Origin: Caldilineaceae bacterium
Lineage (GTDB): Bacteria; Chloroflexota; Anaerolineae; Caldilineales; Caldilineaceae
NCBI GenBank assembly: GCA_022821545.1
Contig: JAJEDJ010000029.1
Coordinates: 1 to 55,755 of the forward strand
DNA length: 55,755 nucleotides
Reading direction: 5' to 3'
In this document: positions 8,929-16,928 of the stretch, one piece after another
How positions within the stretch are numbered: the stretch's first letter is position 1
Layout: every line of letters begins with the position of its first letter
The notes under the pieces: model-generated
Databases searched by the model: none
What the model saw: the letters and a program-made list of their open reading frames with translations, nothing else
What the model was told of the DNA's origin: nothing
Made by a program: the position numbers and the translations under genes

Positions 8929-8984
8929 ACATTGTCAAGTGAACATTGCCAAGTGGACACTGTCAATCGGACACTCTCAAGTGC
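8929..8984. repeat. Four tandem copies of a 14-bp unit (ACATTGTCAAGTGG-like)
   Basis: Units start at 8929, 8943, 8957 and 8971 and share the frame ACAyTsyCAAkyGg with two to four differences each. They fill the gap between the SDR gene end (9017) and the amidohydrolase leader. Because both neighbours are on the - strand, the array is transcribed if they form one operon. Confidence 0.8.
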
Positions 8985-9016
8985 CGCCGCGCAGAGACCG
9001 ATATACCCCCTGCGCC

Positions 9017-9814
9017 TCAGAAAGCGACGTAGCCGCCGCAGACAGGGATGCACTGCCCGGTGACGTAGTCGGAGAGGTCGGTGACCAGAAATTCGATGAC
9101 TCTGGCGCAGTCTTCAGGCATGCCCAGGCGGCCCAGCGGAATATCCTGCAGCAGGCGGTCGCGGACTTCGGGCGTGTTGCGCCCACCGGCGACCGCGCGG
9201 GAGGAGAGCACGAAACCGGGCGCGATACAGTTGACGTGGACGTTGTGCGGGCCCAGCTCAGCCGCGAGCACGCGGGTGTACTGGACCACCCCTGCTTTGG
9301 CGACCTTGTAGGCCATGCCGCCGCTGTTGTGTCCGCTCCAAAGACCGGCCTGGGAGGCGGTGTTGACGATCTTGCCGCTGCGGGCGGCCTGCATATAGGG
9401 CGCGGCGGCCTGGCAGCAGAAAACTGTGCCGGTGAGGTTGATGTCCATGATGTACCGGTAGTGATCGGGCGGCGCGGTGACCGCGCTATTCTCGGGCGGC
9501 GCATGGAGCATGCCGCCGGCGTTGTTGACGAGGATATCGATCCGCCCGAATCTCCCCATCACCTCCTGCATCATCGCTTCCACCGCAGCCTTGTCCGTCA
9601 CGTCCGCCTCGATCCCCAGGCCGCGCCGGCCCAGCCCCTCCACCTCTGCCGCCACCGATTCGGCGCCGAGTTCTTCGTCATACTCCTGGGCCGCCTTCAA
9701 GTCGACGTCGTTGATTACCACGTCCGCGCCCAGCCTGGCCAGATGGAGTACATAAGCGCGGCCCAGGCCGCGCGCCCCGCCCGTGACGAGCGCGACTCTG
9801 TTGGCAAGTTTCAT
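9017..9814 (-). CDS. Short-chain dehydrogenase/reductase (SDR)
   Basis: A 265-residue classical SDR. Cofactor-binding 'TGGARGLGRAY' sits at the N terminus, followed by 'INDVDL', the 'LVNNAGG' motif, the active-site Ser in 'KIVNTASQAG', the catalytic 'AYKVAKAG' (YxxxK) and the late 'VNCIAPGFV'. An aspartate after the second strand (VVINDVD) favours NAD(H) over NADP(H). ATG 9814 follows AGGGGAGGG on the - strand. It precedes the amidohydrolase by about 185 bp on the same strand. The substrate is not readable; it is annotated as '3-oxoacyl-ACP reductase-like' only by fold. Confidence 0.88.
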   Translation of the reverse strand: MKLANRVALVTGGARGLGRAYVLHLARLGADVVINDVDLKAAQEYDEELGAESVAAEVEGLGRRGLGIEADVTDKAAVEAMMQEVMGRFGRIDILVNNAGGMLHAPPENSAVTAPPDHYRYIMDINLTGTVFCCQAAAPYMQAARSGKIVNTASQAGLWSGHNSGGMAYKVAKAGVVQYTRVLAAELGPHNVHVNCIAPGFVLSSRAVAGGRNTPEVRDRLLQDIPLGRLGMPEDCARVIEFLVTDLSDYVTGQCIPVCGGYVAF

Positions 9815-10111
9815 AATCCCTCCCCTGCTAGTGCCTGTTACGGAATGCGTGCTGCGTGTCCCGCTATCATGGTGACGCAAGAGCGCGCAGACGGCAAGCT
9901 CGATTACGAGATTCAGCTGGAAATGCACGGCGTCCGTACAATAGAGACATTTGGCCGAGGTGGTGACAGGTAGGTAAGATAGGCGTGCGTCTATCTCCTT
10001 TACATTTCAACAATACGATGTGGAAAACGGAATTTCCCCGTATGAAAGTAGCTCATCTCGTGAGTGACGGCTGGCCGATTAAGCGTTCAGGCAATGTGGC
10101 CGCAGTTTGGT
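9815..10111. other. Divergent spacer between the SDR gene and hicAB
   Basis: About 300 bp separate the - strand SDR from the + strand hicA. It should hold two divergent promoters; I see only a small hairpin (AGATAG...CTATCT around 9978-9997). A 28-codon frame at 10041-10124 begins MKVAHLVSDGW and overlaps the hicA start. It has no support as a gene. Confidence 0.5.
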
Positions 10112-10312
10112 ATGCCGAAAGTTAGGGAGGCCATTCGCTTGGTGGAACGGGACGGCTGGCAACTTGCTAGAACTCGCGGCAGCCACCGGCAATATCGTCA
10201 CCCCAGCAAGCTTGGAACCGTGACCATTGCGGGTCACCCCAGCGCAGATATCCCGAAAGGAACGTGGCTGAGTATATTGAGGCAGGCGGGGCTCAGGGAG
10301 GGAAAACGATGA
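10112..10312 (+). CDS. hicA: HicA-family mRNA interferase toxin
   Basis: A 66-residue HicA-type protein with a double-stranded-RNA-binding fold. It shows 'VREAIRLVERDGW' at the N terminus, the catalytic His in 'RGSHRQYRHP' and the typical 'GTVTIAGHPSADIPKGT' to 'SILRQAGL' ending. HicA cleaves mRNA and is neutralised by HicB. ATG 10112 starts exactly where the family normally starts; an in-frame GTG-type extension from 10064 is rejected. Its stop overlaps the hicB start by 4 bp (ATGA), so the two are translationally coupled in the toxin-first order normal for this family. Confidence 0.9.
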   Translation: MPKVREAIRLVERDGWQLARTRGSHRQYRHPSKLGTVTIAGHPSADIPKGTWLSILRQAGLREGKR

Positions 10313-10629
10313 AATTCAACTACGCTGTTGTTTACGAGCGGACGCCAAACAACTACGGCGCCTACGTGCCGGAACTGCCCGGTTGCATCGCTACAGGAAA
10401 GGGTTGGCAGGAGATTCAGACAACAGTTCGCGAGGCGATCGTCTTCCACATTGAGGGTCTGATACATAGCGGCGATCCGGTTCCTGACCCACAGATGTCG
10501 GTTGGTGAGGCCATGGCCTACCATGTTACGAGCCTCTCCGACGCCGGAGAATCCGTTCCTGACCTGGAAACTACCTTCGGATTGGTTGAGGTTGAGATCA
10601 CCCGTCCCAGGATGACCGAAACTGGTTGA
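10309..10629 (+). CDS. hicB: HicB-family antitoxin
   Basis: A 106-residue HicB-type protein: 'YAVVYERTPNNYGAYVPELPGC' is the partial RNase H-like fold, followed by 'EAIVFHIEGLIHSGDPVPDP'. I do not see a clear C-terminal ribbon-helix-helix or HTH domain, and the segment 'SVGEAMAYHV' to the end may be a short DNA-binding or dimer piece. It is coupled to hicA by ATGA overlap and should bind and block the HicA active site. GGGAGGGAAAAC precedes ATG 10309. Confidence 0.9.
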   Translation: MKFNYAVVYERTPNNYGAYVPELPGCIATGKGWQEIQTTVREAIVFHIEGLIHSGDPVPDPQMSVGEAMAYHVTSLSDAGESVPDLETTFGLVEVEITRPRMTETG

Positions 10630-10748
10630 AAAGGGGCAGGGTCTCAGTAGCCTCCTACCGCGCGTTCGGGACATCCGGCGCCTTCAGGAGTGGGTAGCCG
10701 CTGAATAGGCATCATCGCACAACGAATAAGAATCGGACCGGTCCACTC

Positions 10749-12326
10749 ATGCAACACGACACAATCGCCGTGCTCGACTACGGCAGCCAGTACAGCCAGT
10801 TGATCTGCCGCCGTGTGCGGGAGGCCAATGTCTACGCCGAAATGGTCTCTTGGGATCGGGCGGCAGACCGGCTGCCGCACATCAATCTGAAGGGCATCAT
10901 TCTTTCGGGCGGGCCCGCCAGCGTCTATGAAACCGGCGCGCCCGCGCTGCCGGACGTTGTGCTGGAGAGCGGCGTGCCCGTTCTGGGCATCTGCTATGGG
11001 TTGCAGCTGCTGGCCCATGCCCTGGGCGGCCGCGTTGCGCCAAGTGCAAAGCGGGAGTACGGCGCGGCAGAGATCGAGGCGACGGGGGAGACCCCTCTTT
11101 TCGGCGGACAGCCGCGGCAACAGCAGGTGTGGATGAGCCACGGCGACCGCGTGGAACGGCTGCCGGCCGGCTTTGAAACGGTGGCGCGCAGCGGGAATTC
11201 GCCGTGCGCGGCCATCGCAAACGAGGACCGTTCGCTCTACGGACTCCAGTTTCACCCGGAGGTCGTGCATACCCCCAACGGTTTCGCTCTGCTGCAGAAC
11301 TTTGTCGGCCGCATCTGCGGCTGCGCGGGCGACTGGACGTCGGGCCATTTTATCGAGGAAAGCGTCGCCGAAATCCGGGCGCGGGTCGGGCCGCATGATC
11401 GCGTGATCTGCGGCCTCAGCGGCGGTGTCGACAGCGCGGTAGCCGCCGCGCTTGTCCATCGCGCCGTCGGGGAACGGCTGACCTGCATCTTTGTCGATCA
11501 CGGCCTCTTGCGTGCGGATGAAGCGGAGCAGGTGGTGGACACCTTCGAACGCCACCAGGGCATGCGCCTGGTGGCCGTGGACGCCAAGGAGGCCTTCCTG
11601 GAAGACCTGGAAGGGATCACCGAGCCGGAAGCCAAGCGCAAGCGGATCGGCGCCCGTTTCGTGCGCGTCTTTGAAGAGGAGACGGAACGGCTGGCGCTGG
11701 AGAATGGGCGCGCCGCGCACGCCTCATCCAAAGTATTTCTGACGCAGGGCACGCTCTACCCCGATGTGATCGAGTCCGCCGGCAATGACGACTCCGCGAA
11801 CGCACGCACGATCAAGACGCACCACAATGTGGGCGGCCTGCCGCAAGATATGACCTTCGAGTTGATCGAACCGCTGCGGATGCTGTTCAAGGACGAGGTG
11901 CGCCGCATCGGCGAGGAGCTTGGCCTGCCGGAGGAGATCGTCTGGCGCCACCCGTTTCCGGGCCCGGGGTTGGGCATCCGCATCCTCGGCGAGGTGACGT
12001 GGGAGCGCCTCGAAATGCTGCGTCGGGCCGACCGCATCTTCCTCGACGAGTTGCGCTCCGCCGGCCTCTACCGCCGGACGAGCCAGGTCTTTGCCGTGCT
12101 TCTGCCTGTGCAAACCGTCGGCGTCATGGGGGACGGGCGCACCTATGCCAACGTGATCGCGCTGCGGGCGGTCACGACCGACGACTTCATGACCGCGGAC
12201 TGGGCGCAGCTGCCCTACAAGCTCCTGGCGCAGGTCAGCAGCCGCATCGTCAATGAGGTGGACGGCGTCAACCGGGTCGTATATGATATTTCCAGCAAGC
12301 CCCCGGCCACCATCGAGTGGGAGTGA
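10749..12326 (+). CDS. guaA: GMP synthase (glutamine-hydrolysing)
   Basis: A 525-residue two-domain enzyme that turns XMP, ATP and glutamine into GMP in purine synthesis. The class I glutamine amidotransferase part shows '[10 protein letters not shown]', the nucleophile in '[10 protein letters not shown]' (about Cys83) and the His-Glu pair in 'LQFHPEV'. The ATP pyrophosphatase part has the PP-loop '[14 protein letters not shown]'. The C-terminal dimer domain ends in the canonical '[15 protein letters not shown]'. Length is normal for the family. It is the clearest housekeeping gene of the window and indicates a chromosomal location. Confidence 0.98.
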   Translation: MQHDTIAVLDYGSQYSQLICRRVREANVYAEMVSWDRAADRLPHINLKGIILSGGPASVYETGAPALPDVVLESGVPVLGICYGLQLLAHALGGRVAPSAKREYGAAEIEATGETPLFGGQPRQQQVWMSHGDRVERLPAGFETVARSGNSPCAAIANEDRSLYGLQFHPEVVHTPNGFALLQNFVGRICGCAGDWTSGHFIEESVAEIRARVGPHDRVICGLSGGVDSAVAAALVHRAVGERLTCIFVDHGLLRADEAEQVVDTFERHQGMRLVAVDAKEAFLEDLEGITEPEAKRKRIGARFVRVFEEETERLALENGRAAHASSKVFLTQGTLYPDVIESAGNDDSANARTIKTHHNVGGLPQDMTFELIEPLRMLFKDEVRRIGEELGLPEEIVWRHPFPGPGLGIRILGEVTWERLEMLRRADRIFLDELRSAGLYRRTSQVFAVLLPVQTVGVMGDGRTYANVIALRAVTTDDFMTADWAQLPYKLLAQVSSRIVNEVDGVNRVVYDISSKPPATIEWE

Positions 12327-12403
12327 TCTGCACGGGTCAGTGGTCGCAAGTTCGCAAATGCGTTGGCCGCGCAGACGCCTTTCGTCCATCAGGGAGGACA
12401 GCG

Positions 12404-13492
12404 ATGTCAACGATGCGCGCCCCCAGGAACCGGTTCTGGGAAGTAGCGGTTGCCGTGGCAATTGTTGCGGCAATTGTCGCCGCCGCCATTTGGGAGCGGA
12501 ATGATGACATCGGCAGTCACCACAACCGGGGTTATGCCAATTTCGAGCGCGGTCGCTACCGGGAGGCGATCGCCGACTATGATCAGGCCCTGAGCCTGCA
12601 GCCCGACGCCGCGCACCTCTACGTCAGCCGGGGCGTTGCCAAGCTGTTTCTTGGTCGCTACCGGGAAGCGATTGCCGACTATGACCAGGCCCTGCGCCTG
12701 GAGCCCGACGAAGCTTACATCTACGTCAACCGGGCCGGAGCCAAAACCAGCCTTGGCCAACATCGGGAAGCGCTCGCCGACTATGACCAGGCCCTGCGCC
12801 TCGAGCCTGACACCGCTTACATCTACGTCAACCGGGCCGGAGCCAAAACCAGCCTTGGCCAACATCGGGAAGCGATTGCCGACTATGACCAGGCCCTGCG
12901 CCTCGAGCCCGACAACGTCGACGCTTATGTTTCTCGGGGACGAGCCAAATACGACCTTGGCCAGTACGATGAGGCCTTCGCCGACTTCGATCAGGCCTTG
13001 CGGCTGGAGCCCGACAACGCACATGTCTACACCAGCCGGGGCAATGTCAAGTTCGACCTTGGTCAAATTGAAGAGGCCTTTGCTGATTATGAACAAGCCC
13101 TGCGCCTGGAGCCCGACGACGGTTATGTCTACTTCGCACGGGCCAATGCCAGGGCCGATCTTGGCCAGTACGCGGAGGCGATTTTCGATTATGATCAGAC
13201 AGCGCGTCTGCGGCCTTACTTTATTGGCGCCTATGTCAACCGGGCCCAGGCCAGGTCCGAACTGGGTCAATTCCGGAAGGCGATCTTTGACTATGATCAG
13301 GTCGTCCGTCTGCAACCGGAAAGCGCTCACGCCTACTTCAATCGAAGCCTTGCCAAGGCCGAAATCGGCCTGTCCCGAGAAGCCCTCGCCGACCTCAAAT
13401 CCGCTCTGGAATTCGCGCGGGAGGCTGACGACAGCGCCTTCATCACCCTCATTGAAGAAAAGATTCAGGAACTCGATCAAGATGAAAAATGA
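12404..13492 (+). CDS. Membrane-anchored TPR-repeat protein (nine repeats)
   Basis: A 362-residue protein. A hydrophobic segment (residues about 11-30, VAVAVAIVAAIVAAAIW) anchors the N terminus. Nine 34-residue tetratricopeptide repeats follow, each of the form 'xxRGxAKxxLGqyrEAiaDYDQALrLePD'. Repeats 3 and 4 are almost identical at the DNA level (12713-12814 and 12815-12916), which shows recent internal duplication. TPR arrays bind other proteins; the partner is unknown. ATG 12404 has GGGAGG at a good spacing; an earlier start at 12317 would overlap guaA. No catalytic domain is present. Confidence 0.9.
   Translation: MSTMRAPRNRFWEVAVAVAIVAAIVAAAIWERNDDIGSHHNRGYANFERGRYREAIADYDQALSLQPDAAHLYVSRGVAKLFLGRYREAIADYDQALRLEPDEAYIYVNRAGAKTSLGQHREALADYDQALRLEPDTAYIYVNRAGAKTSLGQHREAIADYDQALRLEPDNVDAYVSRGRAKYDLGQYDEAFADFDQALRLEPDNAHVYTSRGNVKFDLGQIEEAFADYEQALRLEPDDGYVYFARANARADLGQYAEAIFDYDQTARLRPYFIGAYVNRAQARSELGQFRKAIFDYDQVVRLQPESAHAYFNRSLAKAEIGLSREALADLKSALEFAREADDSAFITLIEEKIQELDQDEK
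12713..12916 (+). repeat. Near-identical 102-bp tandem duplication inside the TPR gene
   Basis: Two adjacent 102-bp units (starting GCTTACATCTACGTCAACCG at 12713 and 12815) differ at only a few positions, while the other TPR units of the same gene diverge strongly. This is recent repeat expansion by slippage or unequal recombination. Confidence 0.85.
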
Positions 13493-13588
13493 AAGGGCCT
13501 CTTTCCCTCCTGATATGCCCCTTCCTGCTCGGCGCCCCCCGGGCTCCGTGTATGCTGCTGGCGCGTTTGCATGATATAAGCATCTGAA

Positions 13589-15244
13589 ATGGCTGGATTC
13601 CTGCGCTTTGCCCTTCCTCTCATCGCTCTGCTTTCCATCTTCCCCCTGTATACGCGCTACAAAGCCGCGGCCGCGCCGGTCCCGCCGGGCGTGCATCTGG
13701 CCAGCCTGGAGCTCAGCCATCTGAAGGACCCAGCCGAGATCCGGACCGTCATGGAAGCTGCCATGAGCCAGCCGATCGCGGTCTACTATGACGAGACGCG
13801 CCTCGTCCTGCGCCCGCAGGACGTCGACTTTGCCATCGACACGGCCGCCATGCTGGCCGAGGCGCAACAATATCTGGCCGGGCCGGATTTTGTCGATATC
13901 GCTCTGCGCAAACTGGCCGGGCTCCCCCAGCAGCGCAGGGACATTCCGGCCCGCTACAGCTATGATCCGCAGAAACTGGCGACCTGGCTTTGGCAGGTGG
14001 GCGAAGAGTTGAATCATCCACCCCAGCCGGGACGCGTCCTGCCGCCGCAGTGGAACTGGCGGACCGAGGGGGGCATGAGGGAAGCGGGTGATGAGGAGAG
14101 CGCAGAGGTAAAGGGCCTTCCTCCTTTCGCGACACTGCCGGCCACCTTTGTGGGCTCCGCGCAGCGCAGTTGGCAGTGGACTTCCGGCACAGTGGGTCAG
14201 ACGCTGCTGATCGACGAGAGCGCGCAGCCGCTCCTCGACGCGCTCAGCAGTATCGATGCGCGTACGGCCCATCTTGCGCTGCAGGAGACCCCCCCGCCTC
14301 CGCTCACGATGGCGGAGTTGGGCCGCGAGCTGGACGCATATACCTCCGATTTCCCCGGGTTCGCCGCCATCTATGTGCAGGACCTGACCACCGGCGAAGA
14401 GGCGACCGTTGACGTGGATGTGGCCTTCTCAGGCATGTCCACGATGAAGATCGCGATCGCCGCTGAAGCCTACCGGCAGATGGCCGGTTTTGAGAACGAA
14501 GCTGTCGGCCAGTGGATAGACTTTGCGCTGGGTGAGAGCAACAATGCCGCAGCGAACCGCCTGCTGCAGTGGGTCGGGAACGGCGACATCTATAGCGGCG
14601 GCCGCCGGGTGACGCAGATGATGCGCTCCCTTGGCTTCACAAACTCATACATTCAGACCGGCTACGACGATAAATCGATCATCAGCAAGATCCCGACCGA
14701 GGCCAACAGCCGCACCGATTGGAACACGAACCCCGATACGCATCTGCAGTCCACGCCCGCCGACCTGGGCCGCCTGCTGGCAGAAATCTACCGCTGCCAG
14801 GCGGGGGAGGGGCTGTTGCTCGAAACCTTCGGCGGCGAGATCACGCCGGAAGAGTGCGCGGCCATTCTCTTCTACGTCAGCCATGATGAATTTACGGAAA
14901 TGATCTGGGGCGGGCTGCCGCGCCCGGCACAGAGCTGGATCATCCACAAACACGGCTTTGTCAACGAGGCCCACAGTGATCTGGCCCTGATCTGGGGGCC
15001 GGGCGGCCCCTATGTCATCGCTGTCTATCTGTGGCGGCCCGGCTGGATGGACTGGCCGACCAGTAACCGCACGATGAAAGAGATCAGCCGCATCGCCTGG
15101 AACTTTTTTGCCTATAAGTCGATCAACGAGGGCATAGAAGCCCCGCCGCCGCTGACGTTGGCGCCGCCGCCCCACTACATACCCGTGAATACCTATAGCA
15201 GCCGCGCCGCGCTCAGCGGCCAGAGCGAGACCGGCGCCCAGTGA
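13589..15244 (+). CDS. Class A beta-lactamase-like serine hydrolase with N-terminal extracellular domain
   Basis: A 551-residue secreted or anchored protein. An N-terminal hydrophobic segment (FALPLIALLSIFPLY) precedes a region resembling the peptidoglycan-binding domain found in VanW-type proteins ('MSQPIAVYYDETRLVLRPQDVDF'). From about residue 245 the class A serine hydrolase fold begins: 'FSGMSTMKIAI' gives the SxxK nucleophile (about Ser283), 'ESNNAAANRLL' the SxN-type motif, and 'IIHKHGFVN' stands where KTG is expected. With KHG in place of KTG, a cell-wall or esterase role is as likely as antibiotic hydrolysis. No ribosome site is obvious at ATG 13589. Confidence 0.82.
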   Translation: MAGFLRFALPLIALLSIFPLYTRYKAAAAPVPPGVHLASLELSHLKDPAEIRTVMEAAMSQPIAVYYDETRLVLRPQDVDFAIDTAAMLAEAQQYLAGPDFVDIALRKLAGLPQQRRDIPARYSYDPQKLATWLWQVGEELNHPPQPGRVLPPQWNWRTEGGMREAGDEESAEVKGLPPFATLPATFVGSAQRSWQWTSGTVGQTLLIDESAQPLLDALSSIDARTAHLALQETPPPPLTMAELGRELDAYTSDFPGFAAIYVQDLTTGEEATVDVDVAFSGMSTMKIAIAAEAYRQMAGFENEAVGQWIDFALGESNNAAANRLLQWVGNGDIYSGGRRVTQMMRSLGFTNSYIQTGYDDKSIISKIPTEANSRTDWNTNPDTHLQSTPADLGRLLAEIYRCQAGEGLLLETFGGEITPEECAAILFYVSHDEFTEMIWGGLPRPAQSWIIHKHGFVNEAHSDLALIWGPGGPYVIAVYLWRPGWMDWPTSNRTMKEISRIAWNFFAYKSINEGIEAPPPLTLAPPPHYIPVNTYSSRAALSGQSETGAQ

Positions 15245-15318
15245 GTAGGGCTCCGTGAGTACTGCTCAGTGAGTACTGCTCAGCGGTCGCACTCGCCACA
15301 GACGTGAGGACAGTTCCT

Positions 15319-15963
15319 ATGCCCAATCGATCCGGAGAGACCCTTGACGGGATTGTTGAAGAGATCACGCAGCAGATGGAGAAGATCAGCCAGCTGCGGG
15401 ATGGCACGCTCAGCCGCAGCCGCCGCCTGATCCGCGACTGCGCGCACAGTATCCGCGCCATGCACCGCCATGAGCTGGCGAAGGCGGAGGAGATGCTGGC
15501 CGCGGCGCGCCGCGACGCGCAGGCGATGGTGGAACCCCTGGCCGGCCACCCGGAGCTGTACCACGTGGGTTACACGCAGGACGCCCTGAAGGAGTTGGTG
15601 GAGGCCCATCTTCTCTACGCCTTTATCACCGGCGGGCCGCTGCCGGCGCCGGCCGAACTGGCGGTCACCGGCGCGACCTACCTCAAGGGCCTGACCGAAG
15701 CCGCCACCGAGATGCGCCGCTTTGCCCTCGATCTGATGCGGCAGGATCGCGTCGAAGAGGCCGACCCCTACCTGGAGATGATGGACGAGATCTACTCGCT
15801 GCTGGTGACGGTCGACTTCCCGGACGCGGTCACCGGCGGCCTGCGGCGGCAGACCGACGTGCTGCGCGGCGTGCTCGAGCGCACCCGGGGCGACCTGACG
15901 ACCGCGATGCGCCAGGAAAAAATGCAGGCCGCGCTGCGCCGCGTCGAGGAGCGGCTGGGGTAA
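15319..15963 (+). CDS. Translin-family protein
   Basis: A 214-residue all-helical protein. Its C-terminal half, 'EADPYLEMMDEIYSLLVTVDFPDAV' plus 'TGGLRRQTDVLRGVLERTRGDLT', matches the translin family. In eukaryotes translin/TRAX forms an octameric nucleic-acid-binding nuclease barrel; bacterial and archaeal homologues are known mainly from Chloroflexota and haloarchaea, with no settled role. The N-terminal half is a basic helical hairpin (SRSRRLIRDCAHSIRAMHRHE) suited to nucleic-acid binding. ATG 15319 is preferred to GTG 15304; GAGGA lies upstream. Two tandem TGAGTACTGCTCAG units at 15252-15281 lie just before it. Confidence 0.8.
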   Translation: MPNRSGETLDGIVEEITQQMEKISQLRDGTLSRSRRLIRDCAHSIRAMHRHELAKAEEMLAAARRDAQAMVEPLAGHPELYHVGYTQDALKELVEAHLLYAFITGGPLPAPAELAVTGATYLKGLTEAATEMRRFALDLMRQDRVEEADPYLEMMDEIYSLLVTVDFPDAVTGGLRRQTDVLRGVLERTRGDLTTAMRQEKMQAALRRVEERLG

Positions 15964-15976
15964 CGGCGGCTTACAG

Positions 15977-16095
15977 TTGGCGCGAACCGCTTGCGCCAAT
16001 GCGTTGCCCAATGTACAGCCATTCGGCTGTAGCGATTGCCGGATGGCAATGCCTGAACACAGCATAGCGCAGCGGGCTTATGCGCTACTGTTCAG
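15977..16095 (+). other. Structured spacer with consecutive perfect inverted repeats
   Basis: This spacer is packed with palindromes: TTGGCGC 15977-15983 with GCGCCAA 15993-15999; TACAGCC 16014-16020 with GGCTGTA 16025-16031 (4-nt loop); ATTGCC 16035-16040 with GGCAAT 16045-16050 (4-nt loop); and a nested pair in which CTGAACA 16053-16059/TGTTCAG 16089-16095 encloses TAGCGCA 16065-16071/TGCGCTA 16081-16087. It lies between the translin-family stop and the creatininase-family start (16156). Without U-tracts it does not look like a simple terminator. A structured RNA leader, a REP-like element or an operator array are the options. Confidence 0.7.
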
Positions 16096-16155
16096 CAGGA
16101 AGTTCCGGCGTCAAACGGAATCCAAATGAGAAGCTCATGTCTGGAGAACTGAACG

Positions 16156-16872
16156 ATGCAAAATCAACATGTCTTTATGGGCGACCTTACCCGGCGCGAG
16201 TTTCGCGAAGCGCTGGCAGAGGGCAAGTTTCAGACGGCCATCATTCCCACCGGCAGCATCGAGCAGCACCTCGAACATCTGGCCATGGAGCACGACATCC
16301 GCATGGCCACCCATGTCGCGGAGCAGGCCGCCCGCCAGCTCTATCCCCAGGTCATCGTCACGCTGCCGATTCGCGCCGGCATCTCCGAGCATCACATGAG
16401 GCACCGGGGCACCATCTCAGCCAAGCCCGGACCCTGGCTGAGCGTCGTCTTCGACGCGGTGGAGAGCCTGGTGCGCCACGGCGTCAAAAACGTCCTCATT
16501 CTGAATGGGCACGGCGGCAACGAAGCGCCCATGAGCGGCATCATCGGCCAGTGGCATCTCTATTTCGCGGCCGAGGCGCCGGAGGCCAGTGTTCAGTTTC
16601 ATTCCTACTGGGATCTGAGCCGGCCGGAGGCCGAGAAGCTGTGCAAGGGAGGGGTGCCGGGCCACGCACAGGAGTACGAGACCGCGATGGCGCTGGCCGT
16701 CTGCCCGCATAACGTCCGGGTGGAGGCGATGCACGACCAGGACGACAGAAGCCCGCTCGACGCCAGCGCGGAACAGGGGCAAAAGCTGGTCGACGCAGCC
16801 GTGAATGCCACCCGCCGCTACCTGGAAGAGATGATCGCCGGCAAGCACCGCGCGGCCGTGAATCCTGAATAA
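16156..16872 (+). CDS. Creatininase-family amidohydrolase (second copy type)
   Basis: A 238-residue member of the creatininase/MftE fold. It carries 'IPTGSIEQHLEHLAMEHD' (metal ligands Glu, His, Asp), 'RAGISEHHMRHRGTI', 'VLILNGHGGNEAP' and 'HAQEYETAMAL'. It is clearly diverged from the gene at 5367, so the two are not a recent duplication. GGAGAA stands about 9 nt before ATG 16156, inside the leader that follows the structured spacer. It converges on the M20 peptidase gene, with only about 55 bp between the stops. Confidence 0.87.
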   Translation: MQNQHVFMGDLTRREFREALAEGKFQTAIIPTGSIEQHLEHLAMEHDIRMATHVAEQAARQLYPQVIVTLPIRAGISEHHMRHRGTISAKPGPWLSVVFDAVESLVRHGVKNVLILNGHGGNEAPMSGIIGQWHLYFAAEAPEASVQFHSYWDLSRPEAEKLCKGGVPGHAQEYETAMALAVCPHNVRVEAMHDQDDRSPLDASAEQGQKLVDAAVNATRRYLEEMIAGKHRAAVNPE

Positions 16873-16928
16873 AAGCCGGTGGTTGCCGGTTGGGAATCAG
16901 GAACCGTTCCGGCTCTGCCTACAACGGA

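Noticed and set aside
10041..10124. 28-codon frame MKVAHLVSDGW... upstream of hicA
   Set aside because: It faintly recalls a HicA N terminus but overlaps the real hicA start, has no ribosome site and stops at once.
12713..12916. CRISPR-like spacing of repeats
   Set aside because: The repeats are in-frame TPR codons without spacer/repeat alternation; no cas genes are present.
12407..14272. 621-codon - strand open frame opposite the TPR gene
   Set aside because: A repeat-driven antisense frame; the + strand shows regular TPRs and hydrolase motifs.
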